This document shows, one piece after another, positions 8,045 through 16,796 of a DNA stretch of 64,000 nucleotides. The DNA lies in contig NZ_CP009621.1 in assembly GCF_000973725.1 (NCBI RefSeq), forward strand, positions 620,001 through 684,000, in the 5' to 3' direction. The notes below the pieces were generated by a model. The model saw nothing but the letters and a program-made list of their open reading frames with translations. It was not told the origin of the DNA and searched no databases. The stretch's first letter is position 1; the number at the start of each line of letters is the position of its first letter. The translations under genes and the position numbers were made by a program. This DNA comes from Pontibacter korlensis (lineage in GTDB: Bacteria > Bacteroidota > Bacteroidia > Cytophagales > Hymenobacteraceae).

Positions 8045-10027
8045 TTAATTAGCTGCTACTTTTTTTAACACTATCTGCTCGGCATGCTTTGCTATGATCT
8101 GGTTGTAAAACTCCTTCAGGAAAGCATACTCAGGTGCGTAGAAAACGGGCTTGTTAATGTTCACCTTGCTCATGACCTGTAGTGTATTGCCTTGCTGTTG
8201 TACCATGTACATAAAGCGGCCACCGTTTTCAGGAAGGTTTACAGCCACACTTTTCGGAGCCTCCTCAATTTCGTAGCCTTCCGGTATGGTAAAGTTGCAG
8301 ATGTAGGTTTCATCTATCGGAGTGCCAAAGTCTACTGGGTACAGACGCTCAGTTAGCTTAAATGGATTCTCCTTTTCACCACGACCTAGCATTGGGTTCA
8401 GGTAAATGATATCATTGGAACGACCGCTGCCACTCACGCTGATGTTGTAAGTTATATCTAAAGGAGTATTAAGGTCGTTCAGGTTCTTTACCTCAGGCTT
8501 AGTGAGCCTAAAGTCTCCTACCTCCTTTGCCAAACGCTCTGTATACTTGCTCTCGCCTTCTTCCAGAATAGTTCTGCGCAGGCTAATAGCTCCGTATCCT
8601 CCAGCTGACTCACGACCTGTACCTACAATTTCGCCTTGGCTATTCATTGTAAGGTTAGCGCTGAAAAGCTTTGTGTAGTTTACTTTTGGTGCCAGACTTA
8701 CCCAACGATATTCTCCTTTCTTGATCAGGCGGCCCTCTCCGTTCAGGCAGCGACCTGGCAACGTTCCTATAGGAACCAACGGGTCAGTGGCATCCAAGAG
8801 GTATTCACTATCACCAAGTTTTACCGAGGCAATCACATAGTTAAACTTCGTTACCATAGGTGCCATGGATGTATTGATACGACCATTGTCGCGCGTACTT
8901 ACTATTACAGGTGCGGCATCGAAACCTGCTTCTAAAAGCATAGATGTTAACAGCAGGTTGATGTCTCCTGCGTTGCCGGCACGCTGCTCCCATGCCTTAC
9001 GGATGGTGCTGCTCGCATACATCCCGTTCTTGCCGTTCCACTTCATGCGATTTTTAACCAAATTAAAAATGGCGGCTAACTGCTCCTGCTGGTCTTTATG
9101 CTTGCCCTGAATTGCAGCCAATTCGTTCTTAAAGAAGTTACTGCGGTTCAGCTGTACTCCAAACTTGTCTTCTGTCAGCAGGTCGCTTGTTACCTTCTCC
9201 CAATCGCCAGTCATGGTGCGGGGAGCTTGACCTGGAAACTGCACGCGCTGCAGCTCAAACTCTATTTTAGACTGATAATCGCGTAGGCTAGTGATATACT
9301 TTTCCTCTTTCAGAGCTGGCACGTCCTTCATGACCCAAACATAGGAGTTGTTCTGCATGTCTGGAGAGGCAGAGGCAGAACCGGAGGCTGCCTCTTTTTG
9401 GTTCTCGCTTTTATACAGTGCCTGGTAGCCCTGCATCTGAAACTTATAGTCGAAATATTCAGGTATGCGGGCACGGTACTCACTCCATACTACTGGAATG
9501 CTGTGCTGAAACTCCCAATCGCGAAGGGTGTAAATAAAGTCAGATGTAACAGTGTAGCTTATGTCTATTACAGAGCCCTCCTTTACGTTAGGCATTGTAA
9601 ACTTTTTGGCAAACCAATACTCAGACGTTTGCTCCTCAAAAACACTATTATTTTCCAGCTTGTCTCGCTGCACCTTGTTGTCATCCAGATTAAAAGTATA
9701 ACCTTTGATTGATGACACACGCTCTTTGCCTGACCCTCGCTGGTAAAACGGTACTACCACATCAGCCCAATCGTAACCTGATTTTTTAAAGATCTTGATG
9801 CGTATCTGTCGCTCAAATACAACCTTTAGCTCTCCCATATACTCAAACCGGGAAAAGCCATAGTCGGATAGTATAACGGCGGCGGCAGAGGTGTCTTTAT
9901 CATACACGCTCATTCTAAGTTCTTCGTCGGACACTTTCCCGAACTTGACAGCCTGCGCCTTTGCATACTGTGTAAACCCTGCCAGCATTACAGCCAGCAC
10001 GAATAGTTTGGTAAAATTTGCTTTCAT
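8045..10027 (-). CDS. DUF3857 / transglutaminase-like paralogue lacking catalytic residues
   Basis: A 660-residue exported paralogue of the next gene. The ATG at 10027 (MKANFTKLFVLAVML) starts a signal peptide ending at AKAQ; a TTG two codons earlier is less likely. The fold is the same (DUF3857, then transglutaminase-like), but the active site is degenerate: the Cys position reads Ile (GNAGDINLLL, about residue 356), the His position reads Tyr (FNYVIASV), and only the Asp survives (YLLDATDP). It is therefore probably a non-enzymatic binding or scaffold protein. Pairs of one intact and one degenerate member suggest that the two act together (inference). A low-complexity SGSASASP stretch lies near residue 217. 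Confidence 0.87.
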   Translation of the reverse strand: MKANFTKLFVLAVMLAGFTQYAKAQAVKFGKVSDEELRMSVYDKDTSAAAVILSDYGFSRFEYMGELKVVFERQIRIKIFKKSGYDWADVVVPFYQRGSGKERVSSIKGYTFNLDDNKVQRDKLENNSVFEEQTSEYWFAKKFTMPNVKEGSVIDISYTVTSDFIYTLRDWEFQHSIPVVWSEYRARIPEYFDYKFQMQGYQALYKSENQKEAASGSASASPDMQNNSYVWVMKDVPALKEEKYITSLRDYQSKIEFELQRVQFPGQAPRTMTGDWEKVTSDLLTEDKFGVQLNRSNFFKNELAAIQGKHKDQQEQLAAIFNLVKNRMKWNGKNGMYASSTIRKAWEQRAGNAGDINLLLTSMLLEAGFDAAPVIVSTRDNGRINTSMAPMVTKFNYVIASVKLGDSEYLLDATDPLVPIGTLPGRCLNGEGRLIKKGEYRWVSLAPKVNYTKLFSANLTMNSQGEIVGTGRESAGGYGAISLRRTILEEGESKYTERLAKEVGDFRLTKPEVKNLNDLNTPLDITYNISVSGSGRSNDIIYLNPMLGRGEKENPFKLTERLYPVDFGTPIDETYICNFTIPEGYEIEEAPKSVAVNLPENGGRFMYMVQQQGNTLQVMSKVNINKPVFYAPEYAFLKEFYNQIIAKHAEQIVLKKVAAN

Positions 10028-10518
10028 AGGCAATTGTTGAGATTGAATAACTGTTTTGTCTATTGTAATTATAACAAGCTTACTTGCACTTATAAAGTAA
10101 ACTATATTTCACTATATAGATCAAATATTATTCAATAAATAACAACAATTTCCACCTAGGTTCTTATAGTGATAACATATGCAGTACTACACTTATTTAG
10201 CTAACATCATTGATTATATACTGTATTGTGCTATTTAACCTACAAATGCATTACCTATAAATAAACCTATCTTTCTTTTAGCTGGGACTCATTTTTGCAC
10301 TGCCTCTGCGGGCATCAGCTGTTTTGAACTTGAGAAAGGTGCAGAAATCAGCAAGTTTTGTGGTAGATGCTTGGAAGAAGCTAATGATGCTGTTGAAGAA
10401 GCTGCCTTTATGCTTCAACTCTATGTTTAGTAGAAGTAGTATTCGAAACAGCTGTCAGGGAAATGCTGCTATGGAAGGAGGGAACTGAAAGGAGAAGAAG
10501 CGTTAGTGTAACAAAAAA
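10028..10518. other. Gene-poor AT-rich stretch
   Basis: About 490 bases with no convincing gene on either strand. The left part is very AT-rich and should contain the promoter of the DUF3857 pair. A plus-strand open frame ending at the TAG near 10430 reads acidic and helical (FELEKGAEISKFCGRC) but has no start codon, so I do not call it. Confidence 0.5.
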
Positions 10519-10558
10519 GCAGAGCGGCAGCCAGGGTGAATGGAAGCTGCCGCTCTGC
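10519..10558 (-). terminator. Terminator of the 122-residue gene
   Basis: Twelve-base perfect arms (GCAGAGCGGCAG at 10519-10530 and its complement at 10547-10558). On the minus strand the stem is followed by TTTTTTG. It ends the gene whose stop is at 10565. Confidence 0.85.
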
Positions 10559-10564
10559 CTTGTG

Positions 10565-10933
10565 TTACAGATACTGTGTGAAGTTCTTTTTGTCTGACCA
10601 AAATTCCCGGCAGGCTTCACGCTGCTCTTCTATAAATTTGGAATTCTTTTTCAGGTCTTTCCAGTTGCCATAGCCTAGGCGTTCGCACATTCTAAAGAAG
10701 CTGTCGCCTTGGTTCTTTTGCCCTTTTACCTGAACGAGCGAGCTCAAGAGCGGGCGACCTTCTCGGTATTCTCTCTCCGAGATCTCGTCAATCACCTCTG
10801 CTAGCATAGACTTTTCGTGTGGGTTTTCCAGATTGAGTCCTAGCTCGGCTTCGTAGATGAGGTTCTGAAAAGACATCAGATGTGCTCTACCGCGAGCTAC
10901 TTGAATGAGTTTCTTTCGTACGCGTGAATTCAT
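10565..10933 (-). CDS. Conserved hypothetical protein, 122 residues
   Basis: A soluble, charged, mainly helical protein starting MNSRVRKKLIQVARGRAHLM and ending in a Lys/Phe-rich tail. No signal peptide, membrane segment or known catalytic motif is seen. The N-terminus (VRKKLIQVA, then LMSFQNLIYEA) looks like small cytoplasmic Bacteroidota proteins of unknown function. It has its own terminator and about 187 bases of non-coding DNA upstream, so it is probably monocistronic. Codon use resembles its neighbours, supporting a real gene. No function is proposed. Confidence 0.75.
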   Translation of the reverse strand: MNSRVRKKLIQVARGRAHLMSFQNLIYEAELGLNLENPHEKSMLAEVIDEISEREYREGRPLLSSLVQVKGQKNQGDSFFRMCERLGYGNWKDLKKNSKFIEEQREACREFWSDKKNFTQYL

Positions 10934-11120
10934 GTGTGCAAAATATAGGGGTTATACAGCCCATACGCTGAACTGGGGAAATGGCTCAGAGTTTGCCGCT
11001 GCACTACTTGTAAAATGATATATATACCTATAAACGTATAGAAACGAAAAAAGGTTGCATATCAAGTACAATTCGCGCCTTGACTAAATCCAATAATAGA
11101 CTAACGCCGCTGGCAACTAA

Positions 11121-11897
11121 TTATTTTAATTGCCGGGGCTGTTTTTCAGAAAGATACTTCCAATAACGTTTGGGAATGTGCCGCAGGTGCAGCTTGGGAT
11201 TTTTGCGCTCGGGAATGTTGACGTTGTCAAAGTAAACTTGCCATAGTTGCTGGTACTTATCTTCCTCCTCGTGCATTGTCTCCGCTGCAGGTGAAACCCG
11301 GCGCTGGTTTACTGGCAATTCCAGATGTACCAGGGATACCTGATGTAGGTCATAAAATGCGCCATAGCGGCGCAAGGTATCATAAATTGCCCAACGTTGA
11401 TCGGCATAACGCTTTTCGAAGTGGTGCACAATGAGCGGCAGCACATTAAAGTCTGGAGAAATGGTAGCAAAGTATAGCTCATCGGCCGTTTTCTGAAACC
11501 GAACAAATGCCTCCATACGATGTTTCTCACGGTGAACCTGCTTTGCTGCCTGCGTTACCTGTAACACACAGGGTGCAGCGTAATTTCCTTCTACATTCTC
11601 TGCAGAACTGAAAACGAGCTTAATGTAATCGAAAATAACTTGCTCAAACCCCGGCTGCTCCCATAAATAGGTATGATAGAGCGCCTGTTGCGCCCCTACA
11701 CTTAGTTTCTTCTGAAGCCCTTGCCACACACGGTTCGCTTTTTCCTCATCTGTTAAAACAGGTATAGTCTGGCCAAACATACTTGGCTGTGCCAGGTGCT
11801 CCTGCTCTATACTGGTGGGCCAGGCTTTACGTTCGAAGGCCTCAAAAACCACCGTCAGAAGTCCTTCGAAAGAGCCGTCATAGGTATAGAGATGCAT
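11121..11897 (-). CDS. TIGR03915-family partner of a radical-SAM DNA-repair protein
   Basis: A 258-residue protein starting MHLYTYDGSFEGLLTVVFEAFE, the hallmark opening of the TIGR03915 family (putative DNA repair or modification protein, DUF4130). These proteins nearly always sit beside a TIGR03916 radical-SAM protein, as here (12152-13417, same strand). Conserved patches include FVRFQKTADELYFATISPDFNVLP and HFEKRYADQRWAIYD. The C-terminus ends with a basic PKRYWKYLSEKQPRQLK; the uracil-DNA-glycosylase domain fused in some relatives is absent. The reaction is not known; a link to repair is inferred by the family from the frequent glycosylase fusion. Confidence 0.88.
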   Translation of the reverse strand: MHLYTYDGSFEGLLTVVFEAFERKAWPTSIEQEHLAQPSMFGQTIPVLTDEEKANRVWQGLQKKLSVGAQQALYHTYLWEQPGFEQVIFDYIKLVFSSAENVEGNYAAPCVLQVTQAAKQVHREKHRMEAFVRFQKTADELYFATISPDFNVLPLIVHHFEKRYADQRWAIYDTLRRYGAFYDLHQVSLVHLELPVNQRRVSPAAETMHEEEDKYQQLWQVYFDNVNIPERKNPKLHLRHIPKRYWKYLSEKQPRQLK

Positions 11898-11922
11898 ACT
11901 ATATCAGAGAGTATAAGCTGTG

Positions 11923-12129
11923 TTACTTGCTCCCCTTGCGGTTCTTCTCTGCTGCTTCGGCTTTCATGCGCGCCGACAGGTTTTGCAGCTGCGGCACCAG
12001 CATGTTTAGTTTGCAGTATAAAGACACGCGGGCTACTTTCTGGTTGTTTCTCATTACTAATACTTTTTTAGGTTGGATTAATTTGGAAGTATAACTTGGT
12101 TTAGATGATTTCCTTTTTCTTTCTATCAT
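11923..12129 (-). CDS. Small basic protein between the radical-SAM repair genes
   Basis: A 68-residue, Lys/Arg-rich frame starting at ATG 12129 (MIERKRKSSKPSYTSKLIQP). It lies between the two repair genes, 22 bases after the stop of the radical-SAM gene and 25 bases before the start of the TIGR03915 gene, on the same strand. A long purine-rich run directly precedes the ATG. The longer frame back to 12219 overlaps the radical-SAM gene and is less likely. The core KKVLVMRNNQKVARVSLYCKLN and a helical basic tail suggest a nucleic-acid-binding peptide (inference). I do not recognise the family. Confidence 0.55.
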   Translation of the reverse strand: MIERKRKSSKPSYTSKLIQPKKVLVMRNNQKVARVSLYCKLNMLVPQLQNLSARMKAEAAEKNRKGSK

Positions 12130-12151
12130 GCTTCTTCCTCCCCTTCTTTCC

Positions 12152-13417
12152 TTATCCCACCTGCCGAAACAGGTCAAGCTGCTGTGTGAGCAAAGCACTG
12201 CGAACAGAGCCCTCACCAAATAATATTTTCCTGCGAATTAACTCCGAATCAAAATCCTGCCGCTGCAGGCTCTTTGTTTGGCAGGTGATAAAATACTTTG
12301 CACGTTTTAGTACTACACCCATCTGGCGCAAGTGCTCAAAGTTCAAAGACGTAAATCTTCTGGCCGATACAATTTTCTGAGCACTTTTTACCCCAATGCC
12401 TGGCACGCGCAGTATCATTTCATAATCGGCAGTATTTAGCTCTACCGGAAATATGTGCCTGTTGCGCAAGGCCCAGCCAAGCTTGGGGTCTATCTCCAGA
12501 TCAAGGTGCGGGTGCTGCTCGTCTACTATCTCTTTTGCATCGAAGCCATAAAAGCGCATCAGCCAATCGGCCTGATAAATGCGGTTTTCACGGATAATAG
12601 GTGGTGCAGCAATAATAGGCAGACGCTCATCGCTGCTGATCGGCACATATCCTGAATAATACACTCGCTTAAGGCTATAGTCCTGATAAAGCTGGTTGGA
12701 GAGTTGCAAAATCTGGTGATCGTTCTCAGCTGAGGCACCTACTATCAGTTGCGTGCTCTGCCCTGCCGGTGCAAAGTCTGGAGCAGACTTAAAGAGTTTC
12801 TTCTCTTCCTTAGCCTGCACTAACTGCCGCTTAATACTACTCATTGGGTCCAGTACCTCTTTGTAGTTCTTCTCAGGTGCCAGCTGTTGCAGGCTCATCT
12901 CTGATGGCAGCTCAATATTAACACTTAACCTATCGGCATACAGGCCTGCTTCTTTTATCAGCTCCTCGCTGGCTCCCGGTATAGCCTTAAGATGGATATA
13001 CCCATTAAACTTATGCTCCTGGCGCAGTTTCTTTGCTACTCGTACCAACCGCTCCATAGTATAGTCAGCGTTCTTGAAAATACCTGAACTCAGGAAAAGC
13101 CCTTCGATGTAATTGCGCCGGTAGAAGTTGATCGTGAGGTCTACCACCTCCTGCACAGTAAAGGCTGCACGCTTTACATCATTGCTCCTTCTGGTTACAC
13201 AATAGGCACAGTCATAAATGCAGTGGTTAGTCAACAGAATCTTCAACAGCGAAACGCAGCGGCCGTCTTCTGTGTAGCTGTGGCAGATGCCCATCCCCTC
13301 AGCGTTACCCAATCCTTTGTTCTCGTTTTTGCGTTTTCCACCGCTTGAAGAGCATGAAACATCGTATTTGGCAGCATCTGCTAAAATACTTAGTTTATCT
13401 ATCAACTTGCTTTCCAT
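12152..13417 (-). CDS. TIGR03916-type radical-SAM protein with helix-hairpin-helix (putative DNA modification/repair)
   Basis: A 421-residue radical S-adenosylmethionine enzyme. The 4Fe-4S motif is Cys66-x3-Cys70-x2-Cys73 (HCIYDCAYC). Extra cysteines near 22, 45 and 54 (SCSSS, GICHSY, GRCVSL) are typical of this family. A helix-hairpin-helix DNA-binding motif sits at about 327-356 (LNTADYEMILRVPGIGVKSA). The partner gene follows on the same strand after a small basic protein. Families of this pair carry the name putative DNA modification/repair radical SAM protein; the substrate is unknown. The start at ATG 13417 (MESKLIDKLSILADAAKYD) is the usual one. Confidence 0.92.
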   Translation of the reverse strand: MESKLIDKLSILADAAKYDVSCSSSGGKRKNENKGLGNAEGMGICHSYTEDGRCVSLLKILLTNHCIYDCAYCVTRRSNDVKRAAFTVQEVVDLTINFYRRNYIEGLFLSSGIFKNADYTMERLVRVAKKLRQEHKFNGYIHLKAIPGASEELIKEAGLYADRLSVNIELPSEMSLQQLAPEKNYKEVLDPMSSIKRQLVQAKEEKKLFKSAPDFAPAGQSTQLIVGASAENDHQILQLSNQLYQDYSLKRVYYSGYVPISSDERLPIIAAPPIIRENRIYQADWLMRFYGFDAKEIVDEQHPHLDLEIDPKLGWALRNRHIFPVELNTADYEMILRVPGIGVKSAQKIVSARRFTSLNFEHLRQMGVVLKRAKYFITCQTKSLQRQDFDSELIRRKILFGEGSVRSALLTQQLDLFRQVG

Positions 13418-13530
13418 TATGCTGGCCCCCTGTACGTTTAATGCCTTAAAGATACAACCTCAATTTTAGCAAAGCCAACATATTTAGCATTTTTTTATCC
13501 ACATGTTTGTCTATAGCTGTTAATAAACTA

Positions 13531-13605
13531 ATGAAATTAGCAACAGCCATAATCATCAGCTTTGGCTTAGCCTTTACAGGCTCTATTGCTATTTTTATGG
13601 TTTGA
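13531..13605 (+). CDS. Possible 24-residue hydrophobic peptide
   Basis: An ATG frame of 24 codons (MKLATAIIISFGLAFTGSIA and four more residues) lies in the divergent gap between the radical-SAM gene and the outer-membrane barrel gene. It is one basic residue followed by a single hydrophobic segment, like a membrane micropeptide or a bare signal-anchor. No clear ribosome site is visible. It may be chance. Confidence 0.3.
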   Translation: MKLATAIIISFGLAFTGSIAIFMV

Positions 13606-13679
13606 ACTAGCCATAACTGCTTGTAGAAGCGTTATATTAGGAGGCTAAACAGAAGCCTGTTTTCTGCGCTATTATACCT

Positions 13680-15560
13680 ATGCCTTACTTGCACCCTAAA
13701 AGAACACGACTGCCGCTGGCATGCCTGCTGTGCATGCTGCTGCTTTGCGTGGGTGTTTGCCAGGCACAGGTACAGCAGCCTGATTCCGTTCAGGCCGACA
13801 CTGTACGCCAATCCCTCAACGACCGACTCATTCAGAACTTGAAGCAGATGTCGGAACGGAAAACCATTATGGGCAAACTGCTGAGAGCCCTGCTGGACTT
13901 TGACAGAAACGAAGAGGAAGTATATGGCATGGATGCGGAGCTGATCCGGAAGGAGTATGAGCAGCACAACTTTAAAGTTGTACGGCGTATCGATATACTG
14001 ACCCTGGATCCTTTTGGCTACTCCATTAACGACACGTCCCGGGTACCAAGTAACTTCTTTGAGAAAGCAGGAAATTCGCTGCACGTGAGAACAGGAAGAG
14101 GACAGGTTCGAAACAAACTGCTCTTCCGAAAAATGGAGCCTCTCGAGCCTCTTGCCCTGATTGAATCCGAGCGTCTCTTGCGCCAGACCAGGTACATAAT
14201 CGACGCGCGCATCATTGTGAATGAGGAAACCACAACCAATGATAGCGTGGATGTCTTTGTAATTACCAGAGACATCTTCAGTTTAGGCGGTTCTGGCTCT
14301 TACTCCCCCTCGTCTGGCAGAGGGCGTGTAACACTGCGCGAACTAAATTTTCTGGGGCAGGGCCATCAGATAGAAGGAAGCTACAGATTTAACCTAAACC
14401 GGCCACGCCCATGGGAAGTGGCCGGCTATTATACCGTTGAAAACATTGGCCGAAGCTACATCTCAGCCGATGTGGCTTATGTAGACAAGAATTATTATAA
14501 GGAGAAGAGTGTATTCCTGAGCCGCGACTTCTTCTCCTTGAACACCAAGTATGCTGGTGCTGTGGGTGCCAGTTGGATTGATGAACGCATCCTCTTACCT
14601 TCCGCTCCTGAAGATACTGCCGCCCGCTTTGGTAATGTAGGCTATGCCCAACAGGATGTTTGGCTGGGCCGTGCCATCAAGTTCAAAAGTTACAACCTGG
14701 GCTACGAAACACGCGGTAGAGTTATACTTGGCGCCCGCGTTATAAATACCAACTACACCACCATCCCTACTGAAAACTTCCAGAGCAATGCGCTTATACT
14801 GGGCAGCATGGGTTATAGCACACGAAAGTACTACAAAGACCGCTACATCTTCGGTTTCGGCAGAACTGAAGACATTCCGGTAGGAACGCTGTTCTCAGTA
14901 ACGGGCGGCTACCAGGACGGCACAAAATGGGACCGACGGTACTTTGGCACTTCTCTCGCTTTTGCCAGGTACGGCACCAACTTCGGCTATCTGTATAGCA
15001 GGGTGGGTTATGGCAGCTTTCTCAGAGACGACCGCTGGGAACAGGGTGTGCTGGATGTAGAAGCTATGTACTTCACCAAACTCGCGGAATGGGGCAACTG
15101 GAAACTCCGTCACTACCTGCTTGGGCGCAGTACCTTGGGTATAAACCGTTACCCGGAAGAGCTGCTTTCCATCAACAATGAAAGTGGCGTAAGGGGCTTC
15201 CGCTCTGACCTGGTACGTGGCACGCGTCGCGCCTCTTTTAACTACGAGGCCAACCTTTATACCCCGCTTTCGCTATTGGGCTTTAGGTTAGCCACTTTCC
15301 TGTATGCAGACTTAGCTTGGCTCTCCACCGGAAATCAGAGTTCGCCCTTCAAAGAAAAGCCATACCGCAGCTACGGTATTGGGTTTAGGCTACGCAATGA
15401 GTTTTTATCATTCAGCACCATACAGGTTACCCTGGGCTATTACCCACAGTTGCCACCAAATAGCAGCATGCAGGGCTTCAGACTTTACGAGTCTTCAGCA
15501 CCTTTCTATAACTTCCGACACTTCCAGTTCGACCGCCCTGGTGTAGCGGAATTCTACTAG
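13680..15560 (+). CDS. Omp85/BamA-like outer-membrane beta-barrel protein
   Basis: A 626-residue exported protein with a signal peptide ending near QAQ (residue 30). After a linker comes a POTRA-like region (about 95-180: FKVVRRIDILTLDPFGYS, ARIIVNEETTTNDSVDVFVITRD) and then a beta-barrel with many aromatic, alternating strands (LRELNFLGQGHQIEGSYRF, YYTVENIGRSYISADVAYVD). LNESG-type turn ESGVRGFRSDLVRGTRRA resembles the conserved RGF/RGY loop of Omp85 barrels. It probably inserts or secretes outer-membrane components; which ones is unknown. It is not BamA itself, as it has too few POTRA domains. It appears monocistronic. Confidence 0.72.
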   Translation: MPYLHPKRTRLPLACLLCMLLLCVGVCQAQVQQPDSVQADTVRQSLNDRLIQNLKQMSERKTIMGKLLRALLDFDRNEEEVYGMDAELIRKEYEQHNFKVVRRIDILTLDPFGYSINDTSRVPSNFFEKAGNSLHVRTGRGQVRNKLLFRKMEPLEPLALIESERLLRQTRYIIDARIIVNEETTTNDSVDVFVITRDIFSLGGSGSYSPSSGRGRVTLRELNFLGQGHQIEGSYRFNLNRPRPWEVAGYYTVENIGRSYISADVAYVDKNYYKEKSVFLSRDFFSLNTKYAGAVGASWIDERILLPSAPEDTAARFGNVGYAQQDVWLGRAIKFKSYNLGYETRGRVILGARVINTNYTTIPTENFQSNALILGSMGYSTRKYYKDRYIFGFGRTEDIPVGTLFSVTGGYQDGTKWDRRYFGTSLAFARYGTNFGYLYSRVGYGSFLRDDRWEQGVLDVEAMYFTKLAEWGNWKLRHYLLGRSTLGINRYPEELLSINNESGVRGFRSDLVRGTRRASFNYEANLYTPLSLLGFRLATFLYADLAWLSTGNQSSPFKEKPYRSYGIGFRLRNEFLSFSTIQVTLGYYPQLPPNSSMQGFRLYESSAPFYNFRHFQFDRPGVAEFY

Positions 15561-15773
15561 CTCAGGCTCTGATAACAGCTATAATATCATTCCAGGCTCA
15601 GCACCACCGGACTTACCTCCTAGTAAGCACTGCAGCTGCTAAAGCACAAATGCGCAGCTCCTCACGTACGTTAATAACAAAAGCTTTTGCCCCTGTTCAG
15701 GCACCTCTAACTGCTTAATTACTATACTTATGGCAAAATATATAGGCGTTCCCTTTTTATCTATTGTTATAAC

Positions 15774-15804
15774 TTTCAGGCTCGGTCGCTTTTTAGTAGA
15801 TTTG
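15774..15804 (+). promoter_or_regulatory. Bacteroidota-type promoter of the cvfB-like gene
   Basis: TAGATTTG at 15797-15804 matches the TAnnTTTG -7 element exactly. TTTC at 15774-15777, 19 bases upstream, is one base off the TTTG -33 element. Transcription would begin near 15811, which supports the ATG at 15855 over the TTG at 15813. Confidence 0.55.
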
Positions 15805-15854
15805 TAAAGGGAGTGCTATCTCTGCACTTTTTTACTTCTAAGCATAATACATTC

Positions 15855-16697
15855 ATGGTTGATTTAGGCAATTACAACGAGCTGGAAATAGCTCGTGAAG
15901 TGGACTTTGGCGTTTACCTTACTTCTGATGACGGAGATATTCTGTTACCTGGCAAGTACTTGCCAGAAGGCGCAAAAGTAGGTGACAAACTACGCGTTTT
16001 TGTGTACCGTGACTCTGAAGACCGCATCATTGCCACTACCCTGGAGCCATATGCTACTGTGGGTGAATTTGCCTGCCTTACCTGTACCGATGTAACTCCT
16101 TTTGGCGCTTTCCTGGACTGGGGGCTTGAGAAAGATCTACTGGTGCCACTTAACAACCAGAAGGACAAAATGCAGGTAGGGCGCAAGTACTGCGTATACA
16201 TATACCTGGACGACTCCTCAGACCGTGTAGTGGCTACTACCAAACTGGGCAAGTACCTGTACAACCAAGACATCAAGCTGAACGAAGGCGACGAGGTACA
16301 ACTGCTCGTGGCCGGTTTCACCGACATCGGGGTTAAGGTCATCATCAACAGCGAATACATGGGTATCCTCTACAAAAACGAGGTATTCCAGGACCTTCGC
16401 ATCGGTGACAAGGCTACCGGTTATATTAAGCTCATCCGCCCGGACAACAAGATAGATGTAACGCTACGAAAGCCAGGTGTAAATCAGAAAGAGGAAAAGG
16501 ACGAGGCAGCCGATAAGATTATGCGCCTGCTGCAGCAAGGCAGCGGTTGGCTTCCCCTCTCCGATGGCAGCACCCCTGAAGATATTTACCAGACGCTGGG
16601 CATGAGTAAAAAAACGTTTAAACGCGCCATTGGCGGCTTATATAAAGCTGGTAAGATAACTATTGAGCCAGACAGCATCAGGCTGAGGAAAAGCTAA
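15855..16697 (+). CDS. CvfB-family S1 RNA-binding protein
   Basis: A 280-residue protein with successive S1-like OB folds (EVDFGVYLTSDDGDILLPGK; TDVTPFGAFLDWGLEKDLLVP; TGYIKLIRPDNKIDVTLR) and a C-terminal winged helix (STPEDIYQTLGMSKKTFKRA). This is the CvfB/YitL architecture; the founding member affects virulence gene expression in Staphylococcus and binds RNA. It is cytoplasmic and probably post-transcriptional in role. The start at ATG 15855 (MVDLGNYNELEIAREVDFG) is preferred, since a good promoter ends just upstream. Downstream, 16768-16786 holds a 6-base hairpin just before the next start. Confidence 0.9.
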   Translation: MVDLGNYNELEIAREVDFGVYLTSDDGDILLPGKYLPEGAKVGDKLRVFVYRDSEDRIIATTLEPYATVGEFACLTCTDVTPFGAFLDWGLEKDLLVPLNNQKDKMQVGRKYCVYIYLDDSSDRVVATTKLGKYLYNQDIKLNEGDEVQLLVAGFTDIGVKVIINSEYMGILYKNEVFQDLRIGDKATGYIKLIRPDNKIDVTLRKPGVNQKEEKDEAADKIMRLLQQGSGWLPLSDGSTPEDIYQTLGMSKKTFKRAIGGLYKAGKITIEPDSIRLRKS

Positions 16698-16796
16698 TAC
16701 CTGCCCCTCCGCCGCACCCTTATTACACGCTACTATACAACACTGACGATCTCACTTTAAAACACCTCTCGCCCTGACAAGGCGAGGCTTTGACGT

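Noticed and set aside
10300..10440. Plus-strand acidic helical frame (FELEKGAEISKFCGRC)
   Set aside because: No start codon in frame, short, and not linked to a ribosome site or promoter.
13632..14084. Minus-strand frame opposite the start of the outer-membrane barrel gene
   Set aside because: It is a shadow of the barrel gene: lacks a plausible start and family sequence, and the plus-strand gene has a signal peptide and coherent domains.
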